The notes: a model not told the origin generated them from the sequence alone. Positions 9,118 through 18,912 are shown, numbered from the stretch's first letter. The stretch: 64,000 bases of DNA from Planctomycetota bacterium (GCA_016125255.1 WGMD01000020.1:62001-126000); one strand, 5' to 3'. Numbers and translations: made by a program.

Positions 9118-10761
9118 TTACCGGCCCGCGCTGACCGAATCGGTCATCGCCTTGGCGCCTTTCTGCACCGCCCACAGATAATTCTGCGACCCGATGAAGA
9201 GCGAGCCGTTGGCTGTGACGGGTGTGGCGTACGGCGCGGAGCCGAGGGCGATTTCCGAAAGCACTTTCATCTCTCTGTCCGCCTTGAGAACGATGAGCAT
9301 TTTGGAAGTATTGACGAACACCTTGCCGTCGGCGACAAGCGGCGTGCTCCACGTCTCCGCGTGCGCGTCGTACACCCAGTAGGGCTTGCCGGTTTCGACG
9401 TCAAGACAATGAATGTGACCAGCCAGGTCGGCGGCGTACAGCAGACCGTCGCTGATGGCGACGCTGGAGATGCTGCGCTCCAGCGCGTCATAGGTCCAGA
9501 CGCAGCCGGTGTGCGTGATGTCGCCGGTCTTGGCGGCGTCGATGCAATGCAGGAGGCCGCGGCCTCGCCCGTGCGACGGGTCCTGTCCGATCGTGCAGTA
9601 GACGCGTCCGTCATGAAACACGGGCGACGCGATGATTTCGCTGGGTCCGAGGAATCTGCCGTCATCCCGGTTCGTGGTGTACTTCTTGCGCTTGTCCCCG
9701 ATGTAGTAGTTGAAGGGCTTGCCGTCGCCGAGCGGATCGCGGTACGACGGCGGATCGCAATCGTAGGACCAGACCTTTTTGAAATGGATCGGCTCCGAAG
9801 GCACATCTTCGAGCGCTTCAAAGGCGTAACAGATTCCGTCCGCCCCGCCGAAGAAAACAAGCTTCCTGCCGTTCACCACCCCGATCGTCGGCGGCGACCA
9901 GAGGCAATGCCACATCCGATGCCCCAAATCCTCCGTATCGGTGGCGAGCAGTTTGCCTGTGACCGCATCGAGCGCGATGAAGCTCGGCGCATCGGGGCGG
10001 AGGCAGAATGTATGGTCATGATTGACGCCGTTGGCGGAAACGGTGTACAGGATGCGTCCGTCGACGAGCACCGAGCACGCCGCCACATCGTGCGGGCACA
10101 CGCCCAGTTGATCCACCAGATCGTATTTCCAGACGATGTCGCCATCGGACTTATCCAGCGGGACGGGCGGCTTGTGGGCGCCGGCGATGTAGTGGGCTTC
10201 GTCGGTGAACGGCCCGTCGTTGCCGTTGGCCTGTCCTTGCACGTCCAGGCAAAGAATCTCGCAGGCGCTGGTCATCACGTAGGCGCGATCACCGACGACG
10301 GTCGGCGATGAACAGACGCCCAGGTTCTGCTGACCGTAGTGCGCATTGTCGGGCAGCAGGTCCTTGGGTCTCACCGGCACCGGCAATCGCCAGAGCGTGC
10401 GCCCGGTCATTTCGTCAAGGCACCACACCATGCCGCCGCGCGTGCGCTTCAGGCGCGGGTCGTCCTGCAGACTCGCATCGTCCGTCCCGACGAACACCCG
10501 GCCGCCGGCCACCGACGGATTTCCGCACATGTGCGTGCCGAGGCGAACGACCCAGCGCACATTCTCCGTCGTGCCCGGTTCCATCCCCTGACCCGTCGGC
10601 GACTTCTCGCCCGGCTTGAACGTCTGCGGCAGCCCCGTCTCGCTCGACACCATGTTCCGCCCCAGGTCGAGTCCGCCCCACCCCGGCCAGTCGCCCGCTT
10701 CAAGTATCGCCCAGGGGATCAACACAAAGCCGACCGTCGCGCAAAGGAGTGATCTGCCCAT
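9118..10761 (-). CDS. Secreted PQQ-like beta-propeller protein linked to the sulfatase of cassette A
   Basis: The start at 10761 gives a clean signal peptide (MGRSLLCATVGFVLIPWAILEAG); an ATG about 70 bases upstream in frame is less likely. The mature part of this 547-residue protein begins DWPGWGGLDLGRNMVS and shows propeller blades such as GGRVFVGTDDA, TVVGDRAYVMTSACEILCLD, GDIVWKYDLVDQLGV and GLLYAADLAGHIHCLD. No catalytic site is evident. It lies 119 bases downstream of the sulfatase on the same strand and could be the last gene of the cassette A transcription unit. Confidence 0.85.
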   Translation of the reverse strand: MGRSLLCATVGFVLIPWAILEAGDWPGWGGLDLGRNMVSSETGLPQTFKPGEKSPTGQGMEPGTTENVRWVVRLGTHMCGNPSVAGGRVFVGTDDASLQDDPRLKRTRGGMVWCLDEMTGRTLWRLPVPVRPKDLLPDNAHYGQQNLGVCSSPTVVGDRAYVMTSACEILCLDVQGQANGNDGPFTDEAHYIAGAHKPPVPLDKSDGDIVWKYDLVDQLGVCPHDVAACSVLVDGRILYTVSANGVNHDHTFCLRPDAPSFIALDAVTGKLLATDTEDLGHRMWHCLWSPPTIGVVNGRKLVFFGGADGICYAFEALEDVPSEPIHFKKVWSYDCDPPSYRDPLGDGKPFNYYIGDKRKKYTTNRDDGRFLGPSEIIASPVFHDGRVYCTIGQDPSHGRGRGLLHCIDAAKTGDITHTGCVWTYDALERSISSVAISDGLLYAADLAGHIHCLDVETGKPYWVYDAHAETWSTPLVADGKVFVNTSKMLIVLKADREMKVLSEIALGSAPYATPVTANGSLFIGSQNYLWAVQKGAKAMTDSVSAGR

Positions 10762-10880
10762 GTTCGCCTTCGACTTCAATGAGGAACAGGTCCGAACGGA
10801 ACCGCCGCCGCTTGCACGTGTCATCATATCTTCCGACGCGATGCCGTTCACGCCCGCCCGCACGATCAGACCGAGGCGGT

Positions 10881-12392
10881 TCAACGCTGATCGGGCCAGG
10901 GGATGGGCTTTTGCGTCGAAGAGTCGATGGGCATGTCCGCGCCGACGGAGCGGAGATATTTGCCGAGCTTGCCGGCGAGTTGGGCGACGATCTGCGGGTT
11001 CTGCGAGGCGACATCGTGGGCTTCGCCGATGTCGCTGGTGAGGTTGAAAAGCTCGATGACGCGATTGGTGTGATGATAGATGAGTTTCCATGGCCCGACA
11101 CGGATCGCGCTGAAGGGCGGATCGACGTAGTTGTGCGGGAAGTGCCAGTAGAGCGGGCGCGTGTCGGCGCCGGGCATGGTCTCGCTGCGGAGCAGAGGAA
11201 CGAAGCTCAGGCCGTCGACACGGGGTTTGGCGGCGTCGGGGATCGGGACGTGCGCCATGTCGAGGAACGTGGGGAAGAGGTCTTCGATCATGACGTACTG
11301 CTCGCATTTCGATGCGGGTTTCGTCACGCCGGGCCAGCGGACGATGAGCGGGACGCGCGAGCCGCCTTCGTAGGGATCGAGCTTGTGCCCGCGCAGGGGC
11401 TTGGGGCCGGGCAAGGCGCCCATCGTGCCGTTGTCGCTCATGAACACGACGATGGTGTTGTCCGCGATGCCCAGCTTGTCGAGATGCGCGAGCACGTCGC
11501 CGAGCGATTGGTCCATGCCTTCGATCATCGACGCGTAATCGGCCTGTGAGCCCTTGAGGCCCGCGGCACGATACTTCTCGACGAAGCGACGATCCGCTTC
11601 GATCGGCGCGTGCACGGCGTAATGCGCCAGATACAGATAGAACGGCTTGTGATCGGCGACCGCCTTGTCCATCGCGGCCAGGGCTTCGATCGTCAGCGCT
11701 TCGGTGAGGTTGATGTCCTTGCCGTGATATTTGTCGAGGCCGGGCACATCCCAGATCCGATCGCCCTTGCGCCACGCGGCGCTGAAGTCATGCAGCCCGT
11801 CATAACTGCCGGGCCCGCCGGCGGCGTGACCGGCGATGTTGACGTCGAATCCGAGATTCAAGGGATCCGCCCCGGGCGTGCCCTCCGCGCCCCAGTGCGC
11901 TTTGCCGGCATGAATCGTGCGGTAGCCCGCCTCGCGCAGCAGTTGCGGAAGCGTCACCGCCGCGTACGTCAACGGCGTCGTCGGTCCGCCGACCGGGGCG
12001 AGCCCGTTGCGGTTCCACTGCGGCAGTTCGATGCCCTTGAGCGAACGATCCGGCGAAAGGTTCTCGCGCAGCGTCCAGTTCGTCACCCGATGACGCGCCG
12101 CGTTCGCCCCCGTCATCAGCGAGACGCGCGACGGCGAACACAGCGAGCACGCATACGCCTGCGTGAACATCATCCCCCCGTCCGCGAGCGTCTGCATGTT
12201 CGGCGTGCGGTAGCGATCGTTCAACTCGGTCCGCTCTTTGTAGAACGCCACCGACGTGTCCTGCCAGCCCATGTCATCGACGAAGAAGAACACGATATTG
12301 GGCTGACGCGGCGGCGCATCGATAGGCGCCTCGGCGGCGCGGAGGATGCTCGACGTGAGAAGACACAGCAATGCAGCCGCAAGATGACGCAT
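10881..12392 (-). CDS. Type I sulfatase (formylglycine-dependent), secreted
   Basis: The start at 12392 gives a signal peptide (MRHLAAALLCLLTSSILRAAE) and a 503-residue protein. PNIVFFFVDDMGWQDTSV provides the metal-binding Asp pair. SLCSPSRVSLMTGANAAR holds the CxPSR motif whose Cys is converted to formylglycine by a sulfatase-maturating enzyme, which is not in this window. GKAHWG and FMSDNGTMG are further family blocks. It should remove sulfate esters from polysaccharides outside the cytoplasm. It starts 19 bases after the cassette A pilin on the same strand, so it may be regulated with that cassette. Confidence 0.95.
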   Translation of the reverse strand: MRHLAAALLCLLTSSILRAAEAPIDAPPRQPNIVFFFVDDMGWQDTSVAFYKERTELNDRYRTPNMQTLADGGMMFTQAYACSLCSPSRVSLMTGANAARHRVTNWTLRENLSPDRSLKGIELPQWNRNGLAPVGGPTTPLTYAAVTLPQLLREAGYRTIHAGKAHWGAEGTPGADPLNLGFDVNIAGHAAGGPGSYDGLHDFSAAWRKGDRIWDVPGLDKYHGKDINLTEALTIEALAAMDKAVADHKPFYLYLAHYAVHAPIEADRRFVEKYRAAGLKGSQADYASMIEGMDQSLGDVLAHLDKLGIADNTIVVFMSDNGTMGALPGPKPLRGHKLDPYEGGSRVPLIVRWPGVTKPASKCEQYVMIEDLFPTFLDMAHVPIPDAAKPRVDGLSFVPLLRSETMPGADTRPLYWHFPHNYVDPPFSAIRVGPWKLIYHHTNRVIELFNLTSDIGEAHDVASQNPQIVAQLAGKLGKYLRSVGADMPIDSSTQKPIPWPDQR

Positions 12393-12411
12393 CAGGCAAT
12401 TCCCGCTTTGG

Positions 12412-13230
12412 TCAGTAGTACATGGGTGAGCCGATGGCGCGGTCGACCCAGCCGTCGGGATACGTGGCGACGTTGAACATTTTCTGCGTCTTGATCTGGC
12501 CCGCGTCTTTCCATCGCACGCTGCCGTCGCCGAACGATTGATTGAGGCCGGTGATCGAGGGAGGCGCGTATTCTTCGAGGCCGCCGGCGGTATTGTTGGG
12601 ATGGTAGCTCCACGCCCAGCCCTCGCGGCCGTGGTTGTAGCGGAACAGGCCGGTGCTGGTGTTGGGCATGAGCACATCGCTGGTGAGCAATTGCGCCGAG
12701 CCGCCGCCGCGCGAATCGCACAGTTGCCGCTCAGCACCATTGTGATATTCCGCGGGGCTCCAGCGATCGACGCCGGCGAAATAGGCGTAGGACAACTGCG
12801 TGAAGTGATAGCCGTCGGTCAGATGGGTGACCCAGTGCGTCGCGGCCAGCTCCCGATAAAAGTCACGATCGACGGAAGGGCAGATCAGCACGCCGCGCGG
12901 AACCTTGTTGGGGATGTCGAAGCCGCTCAAATACGGTTGAATGCGATGCACGGACCACTCGCCGGTGTCGTCGGTCTGGATGGTGTTGATGTATTCGGGA
13001 TTGCGGCCGGTGGCGGCGTTGGGCGTTTTGCGCGTGATCATCATGATGCCACGATTGTTGAGGCCGTAGCTGATCGCGCCAACGGCGATCTGTCTCTGAT
13101 TTGCGGCGCAGACGGCAAGCCGAGCGGTGATGCGCGCCTGTTTGAGCGAAGGCAGAAGGATCGCGATGAGCAGCGCGATGATGGTGACGACGACGAGCAA
13201 TTCGATCAGTGTGAAACCATGTCGGCGCAT
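12412..13230 (-). CDS. Type II secretion-like pseudopilin, cassette A
   Basis: The start at 13230 gives [27 protein letters not shown] in two overlapping blocks: the prepilin peptidase recognition site G/FTLIE followed by a 20-residue hydrophobic helix. An in-frame start at 13254 would add eight residues. The 272-residue protein has a soluble C-terminal domain ending with NQSFGDGSVRW, the conserved DG...W motif of large planctomycete pseudopilins. It should be cleaved by prepilin peptidase and assembled at the inner membrane. It follows the CTERM gene after a GC-rich hairpin and is followed by the sulfatase. Confidence 0.9.
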   Translation of the reverse strand: MRRHGFTLIELLVVVTIIALLIAILLPSLKQARITARLAVCAANQRQIAVGAISYGLNNRGIMMITRKTPNAATGRNPEYINTIQTDDTGEWSVHRIQPYLSGFDIPNKVPRGVLICPSVDRDFYRELAATHWVTHLTDGYHFTQLSYAYFAGVDRWSPAEYHNGAERQLCDSRGGGSAQLLTSDVLMPNTSTGLFRYNHGREGWAWSYHPNNTAGGLEEYAPPSITGLNQSFGDGSVRWKDAGQIKTQKMFNVATYPDGWVDRAIGSPMYY

Positions 13231-13247
13231 GGGACGTTCCACGGGGA

Positions 13248-13273
13248 AGCCCACGGCGGCATGCCGCGGGCCT
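13248..13273 (-). promoter_or_regulatory. GC-rich hairpin between CTERM gene and pilin, cassette A
   Basis: GCCCACGGCGGCATGCCGCGGGC folds into a strong stem with a small bulge. It sits in the 48-base gap between the CTERM gene and the pilin and has no T-tract. Equivalent hairpins occur in cassettes B and C, so it may act as a partial terminator or an RNA processing or stabilising site. Confidence 0.5.
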
Positions 13274-13278
13274 CGGGG

Positions 13279-14127
13279 TTAATGATGACGGCGGCGCTTG
13301 GCTGTGGTCAGGGCGAGCAGCGCAAGCCCCCCGGGCAGCGCGGCGGGGGCGGGGATCACGATGACGCCGGCGAGGACGCCGACTTCGGTAGGCGTCAGGA
13401 CACCGGTGTAGATGCGGGCGTCGTCGAGCAGGCCATCGAAGCTTTGCCCGGTGGTGCCGGTGCCCGGGCCGCCCAGACGTGCGGCGGTCTGAGCCGTGTT
13501 GATGGCGACGGGCGTGTTGGGCATCGTGCCGGTGGCGATGACCGCGCCGTTGCGATAGAGGAGGGTCTGGCCGGTCGTGCCGTCGAAGGTGACGGCGAAA
13601 TGGATCCAGACATCCAGCGGCTCGGCGGCCGTATCGTCGAGAATGACGGTGTCGCCGCTGTCGTCACGCGAGATGAAACCGATTTTGCCGGCCAGCGCAT
13701 GACTCGACTCATAGAGGCGCAGCAGATAATTGTGCTCGAACGGCGAGGCGACCTGATAGACGCCGAAGAGTTCCGCGGCCCCGGAGCCGGCGGGAACAAA
13801 ATCGACATTGACCCAGATGGAGAGACTGAAACTGCCGTTGATCTGTAGTTCGCTGATGGGCGAGAGGTTCACGTAGTCGCCGGCCCCGTTGGTCCCGCCG
13901 TCGAAGTTGAGCGAACGGGTCGATCCGCTGGGCACGGGAGCGACGTTCGTGGACCAGTTGGGCGTATTGACGAAGACGCCGTTCTGAGGGGTGCCGGCGG
14001 AATCACCGACGGTGGTGCCGGCGCCTTCGTCCATCTTGTAATGGGCCAGCAGCGTGGCGGCGGGCGCGGCGGGAGCGCCGAACATCAGCGCACAGGCGGC
14101 CAGGATGAACAAGCGTTGCCTCTTCAT
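13279..14127 (-). CDS. LamG-domain secreted protein with PAPAALP-type C-terminal sorting tail, cassette A
   Basis: The 282-residue protein starts at 14127 with AAGGAGAG upstream; its ATG overlaps the stop of the regulator gene by four bases (ATGA). Residues 1-23 are a signal peptide. LLAHYKMDEGAGTTVGDSAG and SFSLSIWVNVD through LLDDARIYTGVL make a LamG/concanavalin-like fold. The C-terminus, IPAPAALPGG, a hydrophobic stretch and AKRRRHH, has the three-part design of PEP-CTERM sorting signals but with no Glu. It is probably exported and held or processed at the envelope by an exosortase-like enzyme, none of which is in view. Confidence 0.85.
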   Translation of the reverse strand: MKRQRLFILAACALMFGAPAAPAATLLAHYKMDEGAGTTVGDSAGTPQNGVFVNTPNWSTNVAPVPSGSTRSLNFDGGTNGAGDYVNLSPISELQINGSFSLSIWVNVDFVPAGSGAAELFGVYQVASPFEHNYLLRLYESSHALAGKIGFISRDDSGDTVILDDTAAEPLDVWIHFAVTFDGTTGQTLLYRNGAVIATGTMPNTPVAINTAQTAARLGGPGTGTTGQSFDGLLDDARIYTGVLTPTEVGVLAGVIVIPAPAALPGGLALLALTTAKRRRHH

Positions 14128-15629
14128 GGGGTCTCTCCTTGGTTCAGCGAATACAGGTTTTGAAAGTGATGGATCAGTTCGTTCAATTCATCGTCGTTCA
14201 AGGCGCGGCTGAAGTGCAGCAGTTCCGCGAGGTCGCCATCGAACGGCGCGGCGCCCGTGGGGTGGGACCCGATGAACGCGGCGACAGTGTCCGGGAATGT
14301 GACGTCGGGAAGGGCAGCGACCTGCGTTTGGCCGGCGGCGCACAGCTTGAGCGTGCGGGTCTGATCATCGATGACGAGCGCGAGGAGCATCGGGGCGTCG
14401 GGGCGATCGAGCGGAAGCGAAACGCTCCGGAGATTCTTTTGCCCATCCCAGATACGAGCGACGGCGTTGAGGCCGATCTGTAGAGCAACCGTGGGCGGGC
14501 CGTTGCTGTTCCAGATCATGGTCTGTGCGACTTGGGGATGACGATTCTGCAGGACGGCGAGAATCGTCTGGCTGCGCGATTGGCGGAAGGGCTCTGTGGA
14601 GAGGGCGGACCCGTCGGCGTTGAATCGCACGGCGGGCCGCGCGGCGATCGCGGCGGCGGCAAAGCGCGGAGCGACGGACGGAGGCGCGGCGAACGCGGGG
14701 GGTTGCCCGGACGCGGCGCGATTGTTCCATCGCACGACCCGGCCCCCGGCGTCGGTCTCAACGCCATGCTCGGCGCTGAGCCAAAGCGTCAGCCCGGCCT
14801 GCACGGGAAGACCCGGGGTGGTGGTGACGCGGGCCACGACGCCCTGATGGAGCTGCGCGGTCTGACCGGCGATGAGGACGGTTGCGTCGGTCTTCGTTTT
14901 GAGGCGAACGGAACCCTCGATCACCCGAATCGCAGCTCCATCCAGGGCGTCGATCTTCACGCTGAATCGTGTGCCCAGATCGACGATGCGGGCGCCGCCG
15001 GGAAGATCGACGGCGAACCCTCGCGCCTCGGGGCGAACGTAGGCCTCAAGCCGCCCCGCGGTGAGCTTGCCGCTGTTGTTGCCCGTCATTTCAAACTCGC
15101 ACGGGCCGGTCAGATCGACGACCGCCGATGATTTGAACATGATCTGAGCCGTCCCCGACACGAGCCGGATCGGCCCGGCCTCCAGCGCGCCGCCGAGCTC
15201 CAGTTGGTCGAAATCATCGGCAAATACCGCATTTTCCGTATTGGTCAATAGCGCCACGCCACGCTTCGGACCCGCCGGCCCGGCCGCGCGATCCGATCCG
15301 CCCGTCGGCGGCCGCACGGTGAACCAAAGACTCATCAATATCGCCAGCGCCGCCGCCAAACCCGCCGCATATCGCCAGTTGAACTTCGACCGCGCCGGCG
15401 TCGCCGTGACCGTATGTATCGAATGCGCCCGGATGCGGCCGACCGAACGCAGACGGCAGTGAATCATGACAAACGTGCGATAAAGCATCATCGCCTGCGC
15501 ATCCGTCATCAGCACGCGCTCAAGCCGCTCGAGCGTCGGCGCATCCGCTGTGCCATCAACCGCGGCCGCGATGTCGCGCAGCAGTTCCGAGGGCGTCGGC
15601 GTCCCGATCTTTTCAGATTCGTGACTCAC
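14124..15629 (-). CDS. FecR-like transmembrane anti-sigma regulator with LamG-like exported domain, cassette A
   Basis: The start is the GTG at 15629, inside a GTGA overlap with the sigma gene, giving 501 residues. Residues 1-80 form a helical cytoplasmic part likely to bind the sigma factor, about 87-105 a membrane helix, and about 150-250 a FecR domain with SSAVVDLTGPCEFEMTG and ARIVDLGTRFSV. Residues 290-500 look like a LamG/concanavalin lectin-type domain (GLTLWLSAEHGV, FDGDLAELLHFSRALNDDEL). FecR proteins usually hold or activate their ECF partner in response to an outside signal. The lectin part suggests a carbohydrate or surface ligand. Confidence 0.85.
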   Translation of the reverse strand: MSHESEKIGTPTPSELLRDIAAAVDGTADAPTLERLERVLMTDAQAMMLYRTFVMIHCRLRSVGRIRAHSIHTVTATPARSKFNWRYAAGLAAALAILMSLWFTVRPPTGGSDRAAGPAGPKRGVALLTNTENAVFADDFDQLELGGALEAGPIRLVSGTAQIMFKSSAVVDLTGPCEFEMTGNNSGKLTAGRLEAYVRPEARGFAVDLPGGARIVDLGTRFSVKIDALDGAAIRVIEGSVRLKTKTDATVLIAGQTAQLHQGVVARVTTTPGLPVQAGLTLWLSAEHGVETDAGGRVVRWNNRAASGQPPAFAAPPSVAPRFAAAAIAARPAVRFNADGSALSTEPFRQSRSQTILAVLQNRHPQVAQTMIWNSNGPPTVALQIGLNAVARIWDGQKNLRSVSLPLDRPDAPMLLALVIDDQTRTLKLCAAGQTQVAALPDVTFPDTVAAFIGSHPTGAAPFDGDLAELLHFSRALNDDELNELIHHFQNLYSLNQGETP

Positions 15630-16171
15630 GGGTTGGCCTCCCGGATGCGGCGCTGAACGCAGTCGAGCAGTTGCGTGCGGATGCGATGAATCGCCTTGCG
15701 GATCGACCGCAGCGAGCGATCGGACTCGGCGGCGAGGTCCGCGGCCGTGGCCTGCGTCGAGTAGAACGCCTGGATCAATTTCATGTCCGGCTCGCGCAGC
15801 CCGTTCAAGCATTTCTGCAGCGCCGCCCAGCGATGATCCAACTCCTCGCTGTGCGACTCCTCGAATCGCGCGATCTGAGCCACCAGCCCGTCGCCGAATA
15901 CATGACGATCCCGCTGCTGCGATCGGCGGAAGTTCCGCACCTGGTTGAACGCGATCCCGTTGGCCCATCGGACAAAGTCGCGCGAGCGGTCGAACTGATC
16001 GAACTCGCGCCAGAGCACCTCGCTCGTCCGCTGAAAAATATCCTCCGCATCGTCGAACCGATGCACCATCGAAAAGATGAAACTGAAAATGCGATCGCGA
16101 TCGCGCGAAAAGAGCGAAACGAAATCCGCCCGCGGGTCGGGATCGTGCGGCTTGTCGGTGCGGTCAGGCAT
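15626..16171 (-). CDS. ECF-type RNA polymerase sigma factor, Rhodopirellula/Verrucomicrobium-like, cassette A
   Basis: The ATG at 16171 gives 181 residues; a TTG at 16198 would add nine. Region 2 is seen as DAEDIFQRTSEVLWREFD and FVRWANGIAFNQVRNFRR, and region 4 as a helix-turn-helix near TAADLAAESDRSLRSIRKAI. Its spacing and sequence resemble the Rhodopirellula/Verrucomicrobium sigma family (TIGR02989 as I recall it). It heads cassette A and overlaps the FecR-like regulator by four bases, so the two are translationally coupled and form a sigma/anti-sigma pair. It may transcribe its own operon, but I could not identify a shared promoter motif by eye. Confidence 0.92.
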   Translation of the reverse strand: MPDRTDKPHDPDPRADFVSLFSRDRDRIFSFIFSMVHRFDDAEDIFQRTSEVLWREFDQFDRSRDFVRWANGIAFNQVRNFRRSQQRDRHVFGDGLVAQIARFEESHSEELDHRWAALQKCLNGLREPDMKLIQAFYSTQATAADLAAESDRSLRSIRKAIHRIRTQLLDCVQRRIREANP

Positions 16172-16324
16172 GCGAACCAATTTTCCATCTCGGCGCAAAG
16201 ACGCTTACCAGAGTATGGTCCGCCCACGCCCTGATTGCCCCCACAGAATTCGAAAATCATGTATTGAGCAATGCGGGCTGTGCGTCGTAAAGCATTTTAT
16301 GGAAGGTGTTTGTGCGCTGCAAAA

Positions 16325-17716
16325 TCAGCCCGGCTTCCGGAGAATCCGCTTGCCGTGACCGAGCGTGCCGATGAACTTTCCGTCTCTCGCCGACGCCTTG
16401 CCCCGCACGCTCACGAAGCTCGGCCGACCCGTCAGTTCGTACCCCTCGAACCCGTCATAATCCGTCGCCATCAGGTGGTCTTTGGCCCTGATCTTCCCGC
16501 GATAATTCGGATCCCACACCACGATGTCCGCATCCGCCCCGAGTTGGATCACGCCTTTGCGCGGATAAAGCCCGAAGCGCTTCGCCGCCGCGGTGGCGCC
16601 GACTTGGACAAAGCGCTCCATGTCGATCCGCCCGGTGCTCACGCCGTGCGCCCACAACAGCGTCATGCGATGCTCGACCGACGGAATCCCGTTGGGGATC
16701 TTCGTAAAGTCGCTCGCCGGCGGCTTGCCCATTTCCTTCTGCTTGGCGAAATCGAAGGGCGCATGATCCGTCGCCACCGTCGCAATCGTCCCGTTCGCCA
16801 GCGCGTGCCAGAGATACGCCTGATGCTCCTTGGCGCGGATCGGCGGGCTCATCACATATTTGGCCCCTTCGAAATTCGGCCGCTCGGCGAACGTACTGTC
16901 CATCGTCAGGTAGGGAATCACCGTCTCGATCTGCACATCGACGCCGCGCGCGCGGAAGGGCAGCGCCGCTTCGATGGCGTCGCGGCAGGAGGTGTGCACG
17001 ATGTACCCCGCCGCGCCGGTCATCTCAAGGAACGTGCAGAAGTGATGCACGCCCTCCGCCTCGACGCGCACCGGGCGCGACGGCTCGTGCCACTCGGGTC
17101 CGGTCTTCCCCTCGGCCAGCAATTTCGCCTGAAGCTTCGCCACCAGTTCCGCGTTCTCGCAGTGCGCCGTGACCACGACGCCCAATTCCTTCGCCAACCG
17201 CAGTGTGTCGTACAGTTCGTGATCCTCGACGCCGAACGCGCCCTTGTACGCGAGAAACACCTTGAACGAAGTCACGCCCGCCTCGACGATCTTGCGAAGC
17301 TGCTGCTCCACGCCGGCGTCGAAGCGCGTCACGCCCATGTGAAACGTCCAGTCGCAGGCCGACAGCCCGCGCGCCTTCGAGTCCCATAGTTCAAACGCCT
17401 CCGCCGGTTCCTCCGAGCGGGAGGGACAGATCATCTCGATCAGCGTGGTCGTCCCCCCGACGATCGCGGCGCGCGAGGCGGAGTCATAGGTGTCCTTGGC
17501 GTACGTGCCCATGAACGGCAGGTAGATATGCACGTGCGGGTCGATAAATCCCGGGAAAACAAGCTTGCCCGTCGCGTCGATGACCTCGTCCGCCTTGACG
17601 GACGCCGGGTCGATCGACGATGCGATGCGCGTGATCGTCTCGCCCTCGGCGTAAATATCCGCGGTGAACCGGCTGTCCGCATTGACGATCGTTCCGCCAC
17701 GAATCAAAAGCGACAT
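16325..17716 (-). CDS. hydA: Dihydropyrimidinase (D-hydantoinase family)
   Basis: The 463-residue enzyme opens the ring of dihydrouracil or dihydrothymine to the N-carbamoyl beta-amino acid. Family metal ligands are visible: PHVHIYLP (HxH), the Lys in SFKVFLAYKG that becomes carboxylated, AHCENAE, VHTSC and ATDHAP (catalytic Asp). Length is normal. It is the last gene of a same-strand run with beta-ureidopropionase, permease, aminotransferase and PreA-like genes, which points to pyrimidine catabolism rather than to hydantoin or allantoin use. The gap to preA upstream is 65 bases. Confidence 0.93.
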   Translation of the reverse strand: MSLLIRGGTIVNADSRFTADIYAEGETITRIASSIDPASVKADEVIDATGKLVFPGFIDPHVHIYLPFMGTYAKDTYDSASRAAIVGGTTTLIEMICPSRSEEPAEAFELWDSKARGLSACDWTFHMGVTRFDAGVEQQLRKIVEAGVTSFKVFLAYKGAFGVEDHELYDTLRLAKELGVVVTAHCENAELVAKLQAKLLAEGKTGPEWHEPSRPVRVEAEGVHHFCTFLEMTGAAGYIVHTSCRDAIEAALPFRARGVDVQIETVIPYLTMDSTFAERPNFEGAKYVMSPPIRAKEHQAYLWHALANGTIATVATDHAPFDFAKQKEMGKPPASDFTKIPNGIPSVEHRMTLLWAHGVSTGRIDMERFVQVGATAAAKRFGLYPRKGVIQLGADADIVVWDPNYRGKIRAKDHLMATDYDGFEGYELTGRPSFVSVRGKASARDGKFIGTLGHGKRILRKPG

Positions 17717-17781
17717 GCATGAGTCTCCAGTTTAGCGAGGCCGCTCCTCGCCGTGAGCTTGCCGAACGGGCGGCCTGTTCC

Positions 17782-18912
17782 TCATCCTCCGACAAGATCC
17801 TCCGTCTGCTTCACGAAATCATCGCCGTCCCACTTGTTGTCCACCGTGATCCCCGCCTTGCGGGCGATACGCGCCTGCGCCGCCGCCTTCGCCTGCGCCT
17901 GCATGCGGACCAGCTCGGCGTGCGTCGTGAAGTACGGCAGCGCCCGGCCCTTGAAGTCGGCGATCGTGTTGAAATGATGCTTGTCCATGAACCTGAGAAG
18001 CTGCTCGCTCATCTTTTTGACCATGTCGTACCCGTATTTCATCACGCCCGTGCAGACCTGCACCGTGTCCGCGCCGAGCAGGATGAACTGGGCCGCGTCC
18101 TCGCCGGTTTCGATCCCGCCGATCCCGCTGATGCTGCGTATGCCGCCGAACTCATCGCGAATCAGCGCGGCGATCTCCATCACCATGCGCAGCGCGATCG
18201 GCCGCACCGCGATCGACGAGTATCCGCCCGGCGTCGTGTACCCCTCGACCGTCGGCATCGGCCGCAGTGTCTCCAGATCGACGCCCATCACGCAACGGAT
18301 CGTGTTGATCGCGCTGATGCCGGTCGCGCCGCTCTTGAGCGCCGCGCGCGACGGGGTCTCGATGCGCGTGACATTCGGCGTCATCTTCGCCCATACCGGA
18401 ACTTTCGCCGCCGACATGACCCAGCCCGTCACTTCCTCGAGAATCTCGGGGTTTTCGCCCATCGCCGCGCCCATCTTCCGTTCCGGCAAGCCGTGCGGAC
18501 ACGAAAAATTCAGCTCCAGCGCATCGACCCCCGCCTCCTGCGATCGCTCGACAATCTCGATCCACGCATCGCGGTTGTACTCCTCCATGATCGACGCCAC
18601 CAGTACGCCGCCTGGCCACTCGTTCTTGATCATCTTGAAGTCGTCGATCCACTGTTTGAACGGCGTGGTGGCGATCAGCTCGATGTTCTCCCATCCGTAA
18701 ATCTCCTTCGCATCCGTCGAGAGCCGGGCGTAGCGCGGCGCGACGTTGATGACCTTCGACGCATCGAGCGAGACGGTCTTGGCGATGACGCCGCCCCAAC
18801 CTTCCTTAAACGCTTTGCCGACGACGTTGCGGTTCGTCCCCGGCGGGCCGGAGCCGATCACGAAAGGGTTGGCGAACTTGAGGCCGTCGACGGTGGTGGC
18901 GAGCGTGGGCAT
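17782..18912 (-). CDS. preA: Dihydropyrimidine dehydrogenase catalytic subunit, PreA-like, without ferredoxin domain
   Basis: This 376-residue flavoprotein belongs to the dihydroorotate dehydrogenase superfamily. FANPFVIGSGPPGTNRNVV, LELNFSCPHGLPERKMGAAMG and ISAINTIRCVMGVD are characteristic of PreA and of the C-terminal half of the mammalian enzyme; SCPHG carries the catalytic Cys. It should reduce uracil or thymine to the dihydro form. The E. coli PreA of about 411 residues ends in two 4Fe-4S clusters. Here the C-terminus (AQARIARKAGITVDNKW onward) has no CxxCxxC motifs, and no PreT partner is present, so the electron donor is unclear. Confidence 0.88.
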   Translation of the reverse strand: MPTLATTVDGLKFANPFVIGSGPPGTNRNVVGKAFKEGWGGVIAKTVSLDASKVINVAPRYARLSTDAKEIYGWENIELIATTPFKQWIDDFKMIKNEWPGGVLVASIMEEYNRDAWIEIVERSQEAGVDALELNFSCPHGLPERKMGAAMGENPEILEEVTGWVMSAAKVPVWAKMTPNVTRIETPSRAALKSGATGISAINTIRCVMGVDLETLRPMPTVEGYTTPGGYSSIAVRPIALRMVMEIAALIRDEFGGIRSISGIGGIETGEDAAQFILLGADTVQVCTGVMKYGYDMVKKMSEQLLRFMDKHHFNTIADFKGRALPYFTTHAELVRMQAQAKAAAQARIARKAGITVDNKWDGDDFVKQTEDLVGG